Source: an uncultured bacterium (GTDB lineage Bacteria; Verrucomicrobiota; Kiritimatiellia; CAIKKV01; CAITUY01). From it: a DNA stretch of 64,000 bases. This document shows, piece after piece, positions 25,285 to 33,469 of this stretch. How positions within the stretch are numbered: the first letter of the stretch is position 1; each line of letters opens with the position of its first letter. The position numbers and the translations under genes are program-made. The stretch lies in NCBI GenBank assembly GCA_903895695.1, contig CAITUY010000076.1, positions 1-64,000 of the forward strand. The letters are read 5' to 3'. The notes beneath the pieces are model-generated. The model was not told the DNA's origin, ran no database searches, and worked only from the letters and a program-made list of their open reading frames with translations.

Positions 25285-26340
25285 TCACACCGTGCTCCTC
25301 AAGGCATCCGCCGGCATCATGCGCGACGCCACGCCGGCCGGGTAGATGGCCGCCACGACCGAGAGGACCACCCCTGCCACCGTGCACAACAGCATGTGCA
25401 TCGCCATCTGCGGCATGGATAGAGCGGCGCCGACCAGGTCGAAACCGTACGTCAGCGAATAGGCCAGCACGGCAAACCCATACCCCACCAGACACCCCAC
25501 CACCGAACCCGTCACACCCAGCAGGCTGGCCTCAATGAAAAACACCTGGCGGATGAACGCCGACAGAGCCCCGAGACATTTCATTGTACCGATCTCCCGG
25601 AAACGCTCCGTCACGGACATCAGCATCGCGTTGGCGATGCCTATCACGGTAACGAGCAGCGAAATCACGATGATCCAGATTGTCCTGAACGCCAGGCGCC
25701 TGGCCCCCAGCTCGCGCGCCTCCACCTCGTCCGGCTGCCATTCACGTTCCAGGCTCGTTACGGCCATCCCGCCTGCAGCGGGCACCGCCAGGGCCTTGCG
25801 CGTGGTCGCCACGACCTTCTCCGCGGCATTCGTCATGACCGTGCCCCAGTCCAGGCCCGGCACCCGCCCCTCGCCCATGACCAGTACGGCGGCGGTGCCC
25901 ACGCCGACCTCGCCGGCCGCCACCGGCTTGATCCAACCTGCCGGGTATTCGGCCGGCACGGCGCCGGACCATTGCAGTCCGGCCGCGCCCAGTTCGCGCA
26001 GCCTCGCCACCAGCCTGCGCTCGGGATCGTTCAGGGGGCCGACCGCCACCACGCCCAGGGTGCGCTCGGAAACCGGCCCGATTTCGGCCGTCAGGAAACT
26101 CATCATGCGGCCCAACTCGATGCGCGCTGCAGTCTCCCGTCCAACGCCCTGGCGGACGGTCTGGCCGGTCAGAATAGACATCAGGAAGGCAATACCGAGC
26201 ATGACCCCCATCAGCGTCACGATCGAACGCCCGAGCCGAATGCGAATCCCCTGCATCACCACGCCGAAGGCGACGGATACGGGCAGCCGGACTTGTTTGC
26301 GAATGACGGAAGCTGTCATTGAAAAATCTTCACTATTCAA
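25285..26340 (-). CDS. FtsX/MacB-type ABC permease
   Basis: A 351-residue inner-membrane permease with classic MacB topology. One N-terminal transmembrane helix (VTLMGVMLGIAFLMSIL) is followed by a periplasmic domain (about residues 60-225) and three C-terminal helices (IWIIVISLLVTVIGIANAML, LLGVTGSVVGCLVGYGFAVL, VAGVVLSVVAAIYPA). The FtsX motif MSVTERFREIGTMKCLGA is clear, and the protein ends in the usual MMPADALR stretch. A TTG start at 26340, three bases after the preceding stop, is proposed; the ATG at 26319 is a possible alternative. The sequence around this TTG closely resembles that around the TTG of the second ATPase gene. It probably pairs with the downstream ATPases. Confidence 0.9.
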   Translation of the reverse strand: MNSEDFSMTASVIRKQVRLPVSVAFGVVMQGIRIRLGRSIVTLMGVMLGIAFLMSILTGQTVRQGVGRETAARIELGRMMSFLTAEIGPVSERTLGVVAVGPLNDPERRLVARLRELGAAGLQWSGAVPAEYPAGWIKPVAAGEVGVGTAAVLVMGEGRVPGLDWGTVMTNAAEKVVATTRKALAVPAAGGMAVTSLEREWQPDEVEARELGARRLAFRTIWIIVISLLVTVIGIANAMLMSVTERFREIGTMKCLGALSAFIRQVFFIEASLLGVTGSVVGCLVGYGFAVLAYSLTYGFDLVGAALSMPQMAMHMLLCTVAGVVLSVVAAIYPAGVASRMMPADALRSTV

Positions 26341-26343
26341 TGG

Positions 26344-28440
26344 TTAGAACGGGGCCGCGGATACTGCCGCCTGGATCAACCGCATCGCAATCGTGGCCAT
26401 GCTGATCAGCCCAACACCGGTGAAATAGCCTGCCAGGAGGGTCGGCGCCATCCTCAGGAAGTTGCTCGGCCCGAACCGCTTCTGGTAGTAGTACCTGCCG
26501 ATCAGCGCGCCCACAATCTCCAGCATCATCGTATGGGGCAGCGCACCCAGCCCGCGAATGATTCCGTAGATGAACAGGGTCGGCAACCCGAACCAACTGA
26601 AGGCGGCAAAGGCGGCGATGGTCAGACTGAACGCCGTTCCGACGATGCCCGGATGAATCGCCCGGATGAACTCGCTGTCCATGATGCTGTGCGCGACGCC
26701 GCCCTCCGAGGCGAACGTCGAGGTGTACAACAGGGCATCGCCCTTCGTGCGCAGTTCCCAGTTGATCTGCGTCGCCGGAAAGGCGTCCGACGGGATGGGC
26801 GCCGCGTGCCAGATAAAGCCCCAGAACACCCAGCTCAACAGGAACATGAAGGGAAGCAGCAGGATGTCGATCTTGATCAGCGAACGGAAGCTCACGCCGG
26901 TGAGTTCATTGACGCGGAACCCCTGGGCCTGCCCGCCATAGTTGGCGATCGGGATGGGCGCCAGCCAGACCTCGACGCCCTTGGCGCCCGACAGGATGAA
27001 CGCCGTCTCTTTGATGAAGGGGATATCGACGCTCTGCCCGGATATCCCGAGCAGGCGCGCGTTCACGTAGGAAATCAGCGGGTTGTAGACGAACGTAAAG
27101 AAGGTCAGGAAGATCAGGATCCCCAGGCGGCTCGTGCCGGTATCCTTGAGCATGTGGTAACACAACCCGATCACCACGACCGAGCACACGACATAACCGA
27201 CCAGCGCGATCCACATCGAGTAGTCCCCGCGCCCCTTCGTCGGTGTCTCCCACAGACTCTCGCGCACCCCGTCCTTCATGGGCTGCAATGCCAGTTCGCG
27301 AATCCGTTTCCGCACGTCACGCACGGTCTGGTAGATCGAAATAAGGGCAATGGCGAAAGCCGTGCCGATGCCGAAACTCATCCAGAAATCCATGCTGTTC
27401 GCGAACGTCGTGTTGATCGTGTCCATGCCCGGCTGCCACCGGGTCAACAGGCCGGTGTAATGCAGGATCGGGTTCGCGACGATCGTCAGGAAGATGGCCG
27501 CGCAGGTTCCGACCACTGCCCAGAAGGGCAGCACGAAGCCCAGCAGGATGACGCCCATGTCGAGTACCGCCCCGGTCGGCGTGGCGGGCAGAATGGACTC
27601 GGTCAGCGTCGTCGTGTCGAGGAAGGGCTGCGGCAGCAGGAAGACGGGCTTGTCGAGCAACAGCCCGGTGATGGCCGGGATGCCCACCTGGATGAGTCCG
27701 AAGGACAGGCCCAGGACAATGCCCAGCGAGAACAGCCGCCACCGTTCGCTCTTCTTGCGCTCCCCCCGGCGCGACCGCATGAAGGCGGCCCGCCCCGCGT
27801 CTTCCCCCGTCCCTGCAGCGACGGACGTCTGCTCCGCTTCCGCCAGTGCCATCGCCCCCTGGGCCTGGATCGGCGCCATCGGGAACGGCAGGCGCTCGAT
27901 ATCCGAGGTCAGCCGGAAGAAAAAGTACCCCAGGGTGTATTTCTGGAAGAACCCGATCACCAGCAGCAAGGCCAGGAGCAGGATCGGTATGGTCCAATCC
28001 GCGTGGAACAAGTTGCGCTCGAGGATGGCCGCGCTATCCGGACGCGGCACGAACCAACGCGGAAACGCATCGCGCATGCCGGCATCACGGATCGCCGCGC
28101 TCGATACCAGATACGCCCTATAGACAAAATCGCCGAAAATGAACCCACCGCCCAGGATGCCGCCGGCCGCGTAGAGCAAGACGACGAGTTCCTGTTTCGA
28201 CAAGGTGCGCAGGGCGCGCCGCGCCACCTCGCTGAAGAGGATTAACGTCACCCACGTGGCGGCACTGCCCATGCTGCCGCCTGTCATAAGGGAGAGATAG
28301 ATCGACCCCGGGATCATCACCAGGCCGCAGAAAATGACGCCTGCCACGGTCGTCCAGCCGAATCCGTCCTGGAACTCGGTGGGCGTTTCCAGCAGGTCGC
28401 GGTACTGTGCGAGTTCCCGATCTGGCTCGCGCTTAGCCAT
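26344..28440 (-). CDS. OPT-like multi-pass membrane protein
   Basis: A 698-residue membrane protein with many transmembrane helices (about 14 by eye). Features typical of the oligopeptide-transporter (OPT) superfamily are an N-terminal GGSMGSAATWVTLILFSEVARR stretch beginning near residue 54 and the LPFPMAPIQAQGAMALAE motif. The C-terminal RFG---RMAPTLLAGYFTGVG region corresponds in position to the DUF6784-type end of the other OPT-like protein in this cluster. OPT proteins normally import peptides or metal chelates as secondary carriers; the substrate here is unknown. Its start overlaps the end of the giant permease gene by eight bases and its stop is three bases before the FtsX gene, so it is embedded in the ABC operon, which is unusual. 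Confidence 0.8.
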   Translation of the reverse strand: MAKREPDRELAQYRDLLETPTEFQDGFGWTTVAGVIFCGLVMIPGSIYLSLMTGGSMGSAATWVTLILFSEVARRALRTLSKQELVVLLYAAGGILGGGFIFGDFVYRAYLVSSAAIRDAGMRDAFPRWFVPRPDSAAILERNLFHADWTIPILLLALLLVIGFFQKYTLGYFFFRLTSDIERLPFPMAPIQAQGAMALAEAEQTSVAAGTGEDAGRAAFMRSRRGERKKSERWRLFSLGIVLGLSFGLIQVGIPAITGLLLDKPVFLLPQPFLDTTTLTESILPATPTGAVLDMGVILLGFVLPFWAVVGTCAAIFLTIVANPILHYTGLLTRWQPGMDTINTTFANSMDFWMSFGIGTAFAIALISIYQTVRDVRKRIRELALQPMKDGVRESLWETPTKGRGDYSMWIALVGYVVCSVVVIGLCYHMLKDTGTSRLGILIFLTFFTFVYNPLISYVNARLLGISGQSVDIPFIKETAFILSGAKGVEVWLAPIPIANYGGQAQGFRVNELTGVSFRSLIKIDILLLPFMFLLSWVFWGFIWHAAPIPSDAFPATQINWELRTKGDALLYTSTFASEGGVAHSIMDSEFIRAIHPGIVGTAFSLTIAAFAAFSWFGLPTLFIYGIIRGLGALPHTMMLEIVGALIGRYYYQKRFGPSNFLRMAPTLLAGYFTGVGLISMATIAMRLIQAAVSAAPF

Positions 28441-31400
28441 GCACGCCCTCCTCCACGCTCAGGCCTTGTTCAAGCAACTGACGCGCCTCCGTGAAGAGGG
28501 CCTCCCGCTCGGCGGGACTCACGGCCCGCCAATAAAGGAAATGCTGCCGCAGCAGCGCCACGAACGGCGCATTGAGCCGCAGCCATGATTCGCGCGTCCC
28601 GGAGAGCCGCGTCAGTGTCGCCCGCGCCACAAATTCCCGCGTCTCGGGATCCGTCGGCATGACGATCCGCACCTGCTGGGACACGCCCAGGTCGAACGGT
28701 TTGAGCCAGACGGTCACCGCGCACAGCGGTACGCTGGCCCCCGCGTCGAGCCCGCCGCCTTCCACGACGTCCAGGCGAGGCAGGCCGGCGAAGAAACGCC
28801 CCGCGCTGCCTTCGCCGTGATCGAGAAAGTGCCGCTGGAAGAAAGCCAGCACGGCGACGCGGTCGCGCGCGTTGAAGGTGAACGGCAAGGCAAACTCCAT
28901 CGTATCGCCGTCGGGTTCGGGCAGGCGCCACCCCGACTCCTCGGCCGGTGCCGCGATCTCCATGGCGGAGCGCGCCGGGAAGAACGTCGAAATGAACACG
29001 GCCGCCATGATCGCCCACGACGCGTAGATCGTGTTGATCGAAGTGAAAGTCATGTTGAGCCCGCCCGTCCACCCCAGCGCCGTGAGCCCGCGCCCCAAGC
29101 CCTGGCTCAGCAGGAACCCCAGAATGGAGCCGACGACCGCATAGACGAACGCTTCGCTGAAGAACATGGCGAAAATGTAGCGCGGCGCAATACCGACTGC
29201 ATTGTAGACGAAGATTTCATCACGCCGCTCGTAGACCGAACCGCGCATCGTGTTGAGGACCGTCATCGCCGCGATGATCAACGGAATCAGCACTTCCAAC
29301 AGCCCTTCGAAGCTGCGCTCGCGGGCCCGTTTGCCCTTGTAGGCCACGCCGCCGAGCCCGTAGTAGGTCGCGCTGCCGCTCTGCTCCAGGTACTGCTCAA
29401 CCTCCTCGCGGGCCTGTTTGTAGGTCAGCTTCGGCATGGAGACCAACACCGAGGTCAACCGGAAGCCGCTCGCAATACCGAGGTCCGAGGGCACGATGAC
29501 CATCCCGTCCACCCGCAACCGCGGGTCGGTATCGTTGGCCAGCACCTGGTACCCGGCGATCTCGACCGTCCGCATGGCCTCCACGTCGAACGGCAGCAGG
29601 TCGCGGCCGTCGATGTCGCGCAGCGCGGCGAGCGAGGCACTGTCGAAAATGGCAGCGACGCGCACCTGTTTGCCGTTGACCTTGATCGTCACGCGTTTAT
29701 CGGCGAGGTCGCCAGGCCGGATCCCGAGTGCCTCCGCCAGCTTATCCGCGACCAGCACGGGCGGGGCATCGGGCTCGGCCTTGATCATCTCGCTGGTGAA
29801 CCAGCCCTGACCCGCGACCAGCTTAATCCGGTCGCGCAGCGGCTCGTCCGGACCGAACTCCAGGACGGAGGTGACGGGCTTGCGGAGCGGAGTGCCGCCT
29901 GCCGGCTCGTAGACGGCCTCGACCTCGGGGTTCCGATTGATGCGGTCCCACCCCTGCGAGCCGACCAACATGCGGCGCGTGACGATCGTGCAGCCGTACC
30001 CGTAGCGACTCCTCAGGGCAAAGAGCTCCGAGTCCGAGATGGGAGCGAATTTCTGCCCTTTGATCAGCATGCCCTGGTACGGCGCGCGCCCCACGGCCAT
30101 GATGGAGTCGACGACGTCCGACTGCACGGACGTGAAACAGATCATCGCGAAGGTGAGCAGCACGAGGGTCGCGCAGGTCAGGCCCGTGCGCACGATTCTC
30201 CGGTGCATATTGTTCAGACCCAGCGTGAAGGCCGTCCCCATCACGCCCAGCGTGTTGACGTCCGCCGCCGTGGCCTGGCCGCGCTTCTTGCGAATCTCCT
30301 CGAGGTTCTCCTTGAACTTGCCCGAGAACAGCACCGTAATCCCGCCCGAGATGAGCATGATGATGAACCCGAGCAGGATCATGACTGACGACCGGATCAT
30401 GCCGAACGCCGGATGCAGGAGGCGCAGCAGCACGAACACGACCAGGAAGATCACGATCTGCGCCGCCAACTGCCGCCGGATATCGGCGAATCCGAACACG
30501 AGTTTCTCGAAGAAGAAGACAAACGGGACCAGCAGGCCCAGGTACCAGATGATCCCCACAATGGCCTCGTAGACGTTCCTGCGCAGCACGGGATGGTTGA
30601 GCGTCGCATAGGTGACCGCCGCGCGCTGATCACGCTCGGCCGCATACTGGGTCGTGTCCTGCGTCTCGGCGCGCGCCATAAGGCTCCGGCTGCGCTCGTG
30701 AAAGGCACGCACGCGCTCGTCTGCCATGCCGTAGCGAACCTGCAAATCCAGACGTTTGCCGTTGACGAGCAACATCGAATAGCCCGAATCGCGCGGCACC
30801 CCCAGGAGGAATGGATGATCGGCCACCAAATACCCGCGCCCGTCGATCTCACGGTCCGGGCTGGGCTTGAACCCCGGATCCACGTTCAGCAAGAACGCAC
30901 GGATCGTCTGCACCTTGTCGTTGTCCAGTGAACCCGCCTTGAAGGTCACGAAGAATGACAGGTTGGGCTCGAGAAACGTAGTTGCCAGATTTCCCTCGGT
31001 GGGGAATTGATTATGCTTGTCCACGCCCGCCAGACCTTCCTGCCGCACGAAGTTGATTCCCGTATAGGCGGAAAGGTTCTGGGGATTGGTGATATCGAAC
31101 AGCGTCACGGGCGCAGCCCGGAACGTCACGATGTTGATGTTGGCCCGGTCGCCCCACGTCCCCACGTTGATCGACTTGTAGACCATCTGGCCCTGCGATC
31201 CCTCGTCCTTGATGTAGCGGATGAGCCCATCGGGACCGAAGCCCACCGCCTCGGGACTGTATGACCACGCCCCCCCGAGAAACGGCACCGTGGAGTCCGG
31301 CAGTTCGTAACGCCCGTAGGGGTCCGCCACAATGAACGGCGCCGGGTTGTACCCGTTCTTGGTGTATTCGGTGCCCTTGTGCCCGACCAACGCCCCGGCC

Positions 31401-33469
31401 AACGGGAAATTGGGAACGATCGAGCGCCCGACATTCGCCAGGTAGATGCGGCCGCTATAGGTCGAAAGTACGCTCTTCATCGGAGGCTCGAATGCGCCCT
31501 GCCCGTACGCCAGAGCGAGGGTAATACGTCCCAGCGCCCGCAGGGACAGCGCCATGGAAGCGATATTGTGCAGGGCCGGCAAGTCCACCGGCGTACCGTA
31601 CTGCTCGTAAGCGTACCCGCGGTCCGAATGGATGAGCATGAAGGCCGGATGCCCGTTGCCGTTCCACGCCGTCGCCGGCACCGGCGCGGACGCCGTGACG
31701 GTACCCGCCCAGTGGCTATGGGAACGCCCGCGGAGTGTATCGTACCGGAGCCCCTTGAAGTCCGCCTGCTGCAGGATCGACAGGAGGGTCTCGTTGATCA
31801 CCGGCGACTGCCGCAACGTCATTTCCTCAACTCTGGGTCCCATGGCGAACGAGACCGATTCCCCGCCAGTCTTGGCAGGATCGCCCGGTGCCAGGAACGG
31901 CCCGATCGCAATCACGGTCCCGTAACGGCTAAAGGCCTTGTGGACCGCCAATTCACGGCCGGTGACCATCTCGCGATAGGCATGGAACGCCGCCAGTTCG
32001 TCCAAGCGCCGACCCACCCTGCCCCGCAAATCCACGCGCGCCATGTAGGCTTGCGTCGCCGGGTCCACGAGCAGCCTGTGCAACGGCAACCCCGCACACG
32101 TCATCGCTTCGTCGTAGTCGTGTTTGGCCGCCCGGTAACGCGCAAAAGCCGGAGCCGTCGTGTCGATGCCCCCGACGCGCAGGAACGCCAACTCGGCCTG
32201 AAGTTGAGACTCCGAGTTCTCCTGGACGACCCGGTTGAGCGTATACCGGAACTGCTCTTCGAAACAGGCGCGCTCCGCCTTGGCCAGCCCCTTCACCGTC
32301 GCTTCGGTCGCGCCCGGGTCGCGCAGGAACCCCGGGGTGGCAAAGGCCCGGCGGCAGGCCTCGACCGCGTGCGCCTCCGCCGCATTGGCGGACAACGCCC
32401 GCTCCAGTCTGATCCGTGCGGCATCACGATTCCAGGCCGGGCCGATCGTGCGCGCCAGTTCGTCCACCGCCGTCAGCCCCATGGATTGCGACCCGTAAGC
32501 CACGAACACGAGGTCGCGCATGCGCTGGGGATCGTCGCGGTAGGCCGAGCACCCCCGCAGCAGCGATAGCTGCGCGGCCAGGTTCACCGCGCTTAACGTG
32601 CCGGGTGCCAAGTCGGGCAACACCGACGGCGCATCGTAGCACGCGCCCACCACGAGCGCCTCAGACCTGGCCCTGGCCCCGGGCATGAAGCCGATCAGGA
32701 TCGTGTCATCCACGTTCTCCCATGTGACTTGAACCGTCAGCCGCGCCGATTCGCCAAGATGCCGGAAGACTCCCTCGGTTGCCACGAGCCGGGGGAAGTT
32801 CACCGGCGTATTGACACGAGCGGTGCCGATTTCGGTCCAGCGCAAGGCCTGCAGGCCGTTCCGATGCGCCAAGATCACGGCCTTGAAACCGATCTGCGCG
32901 TAGGGTACCCAGGATAGGCCATAGGCACCGGGCGGACTGCTGACGTCAAGCACGGCAATGGCATCGTCGAAACGCCGGCGCGTACGCAGCACCTCATCCG
33001 TGACCAGCACCAGCGTGCCGGTCACGCCCCCGTCGGGAGTGACGATAGGCTGGAAGTGGTTCGGGGCGAACGGATAGATCTCGACCCCTTCCATCGGTTG
33101 TCCCGCTGCATCGGCGATCTCGCGGCAAACCGTCCGCGGCGCCAGCGCCTTCGAGGGCAGTTCGACGACCGTGAGGCCGGCATTCGTATAGGCGGATCGG
33201 ACCAACTCGCGCGCCCGCACGAACCCATCCTGCCCTTCGAACCGCGATCCGCAGGCCAGGATCCGGTCCAGTTCATTGGATACGTTTTCCGCGGTCAGCG
33301 CCCGATCGATCGCCTCGCGGTCGTAGCCCTCGTAAACCGGCAACCGGGCCGGCGGGCGGGCCGGGGCAAAGGCATGCAAGAAGCCCACCAGAGTCACCGC
33401 GATCACGACCGCAAACAGGGCGACACCGCCGCACGTCCGCAAGACATTCGATGTATGTCTCGTCGTCAT
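28433..33469 (-). CDS. Giant M28-peptidase-like / FtsX permease fusion
   Basis: A 1,678-residue membrane protein. After an N-terminal helix (VALFAVVIAVTLVGFLHAF) comes an extracytoplasmic part with an M28 aminopeptidase-like domain, including a PA-like insert (about residues 150-250) and a core at about 255-345. The usual zinc-ligand segment reads VVGACYDAPS with Cys where His is expected, so it is probably inactive. A long unassigned extracytoplasmic region runs to about 950. FtsX-type helices follow at about 970-1110, with a periplasmic domain, and again at about 1383-1500 (FEGLLEVLIPLIIAAMTVLN, then FFPARSAMEIA). A soluble tail closes the protein (about 1500-1678). The ATG at 33469 overlaps the upstream stop (TGATG); the frame stays open further upstream, but overlap and membrane start support this choice. 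Likely the main permease of the operon, worked by the two ATPases. Confidence 0.85.
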   Translation of the reverse strand: MTTRHTSNVLRTCGGVALFAVVIAVTLVGFLHAFAPARPPARLPVYEGYDREAIDRALTAENVSNELDRILACGSRFEGQDGFVRARELVRSAYTNAGLTVVELPSKALAPRTVCREIADAAGQPMEGVEIYPFAPNHFQPIVTPDGGVTGTLVLVTDEVLRTRRRFDDAIAVLDVSSPPGAYGLSWVPYAQIGFKAVILAHRNGLQALRWTEIGTARVNTPVNFPRLVATEGVFRHLGESARLTVQVTWENVDDTILIGFMPGARARSEALVVGACYDAPSVLPDLAPGTLSAVNLAAQLSLLRGCSAYRDDPQRMRDLVFVAYGSQSMGLTAVDELARTIGPAWNRDAARIRLERALSANAAEAHAVEACRRAFATPGFLRDPGATEATVKGLAKAERACFEEQFRYTLNRVVQENSESQLQAELAFLRVGGIDTTAPAFARYRAAKHDYDEAMTCAGLPLHRLLVDPATQAYMARVDLRGRVGRRLDELAAFHAYREMVTGRELAVHKAFSRYGTVIAIGPFLAPGDPAKTGGESVSFAMGPRVEEMTLRQSPVINETLLSILQQADFKGLRYDTLRGRSHSHWAGTVTASAPVPATAWNGNGHPAFMLIHSDRGYAYEQYGTPVDLPALHNIASMALSLRALGRITLALAYGQGAFEPPMKSVLSTYSGRIYLANVGRSIVPNFPLAGALVGHKGTEYTKNGYNPAPFIVADPYGRYELPDSTVPFLGGAWSYSPEAVGFGPDGLIRYIKDEGSQGQMVYKSINVGTWGDRANINIVTFRAAPVTLFDITNPQNLSAYTGINFVRQEGLAGVDKHNQFPTEGNLATTFLEPNLSFFVTFKAGSLDNDKVQTIRAFLLNVDPGFKPSPDREIDGRGYLVADHPFLLGVPRDSGYSMLLVNGKRLDLQVRYGMADERVRAFHERSRSLMARAETQDTTQYAAERDQRAAVTYATLNHPVLRRNVYEAIVGIIWYLGLLVPFVFFFEKLVFGFADIRRQLAAQIVIFLVVFVLLRLLHPAFGMIRSSVMILLGFIIMLISGGITVLFSGKFKENLEEIRKKRGQATAADVNTLGVMGTAFTLGLNNMHRRIVRTGLTCATLVLLTFAMICFTSVQSDVVDSIMAVGRAPYQGMLIKGQKFAPISDSELFALRSRYGYGCTIVTRRMLVGSQGWDRINRNPEVEAVYEPAGGTPLRKPVTSVLEFGPDEPLRDRIKLVAGQGWFTSEMIKAEPDAPPVLVADKLAEALGIRPGDLADKRVTIKVNGKQVRVAAIFDSASLAALRDIDGRDLLPFDVEAMRTVEIAGYQVLANDTDPRLRVDGMVIVPSDLGIASGFRLTSVLVSMPKLTYKQAREEVEQYLEQSGSATYYGLGGVAYKGKRARERSFEGLLEVLIPLIIAAMTVLNTMRGSVYERRDEIFVYNAVGIAPRYIFAMFFSEAFVYAVVGSILGFLLSQGLGRGLTALGWTGGLNMTFTSINTIYASWAIMAAVFISTFFPARSAMEIAAPAEESGWRLPEPDGDTMEFALPFTFNARDRVAVLAFFQRHFLDHGEGSAGRFFAGLPRLDVVEGGGLDAGASVPLCAVTVWLKPFDLGVSQQVRIVMPTDPETREFVARATLTRLSGTRESWLRLNAPFVALLRQHFLYWRAVSPAEREALFTEARQLLEQGLSVEEGVHG

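Noticed and set aside
26533..28245. A 570-codon plus-strand frame opposite the OPT-like gene
   Set aside because: Gln/Arg-rich low-complexity translation, while the opposite strand gives well-formed membrane helices.
28817..30388. A 523-codon plus-strand frame opposite the M28-FtsX fusion gene
   Set aside because: Composition is that of a shadow frame with no membrane segments or motifs.
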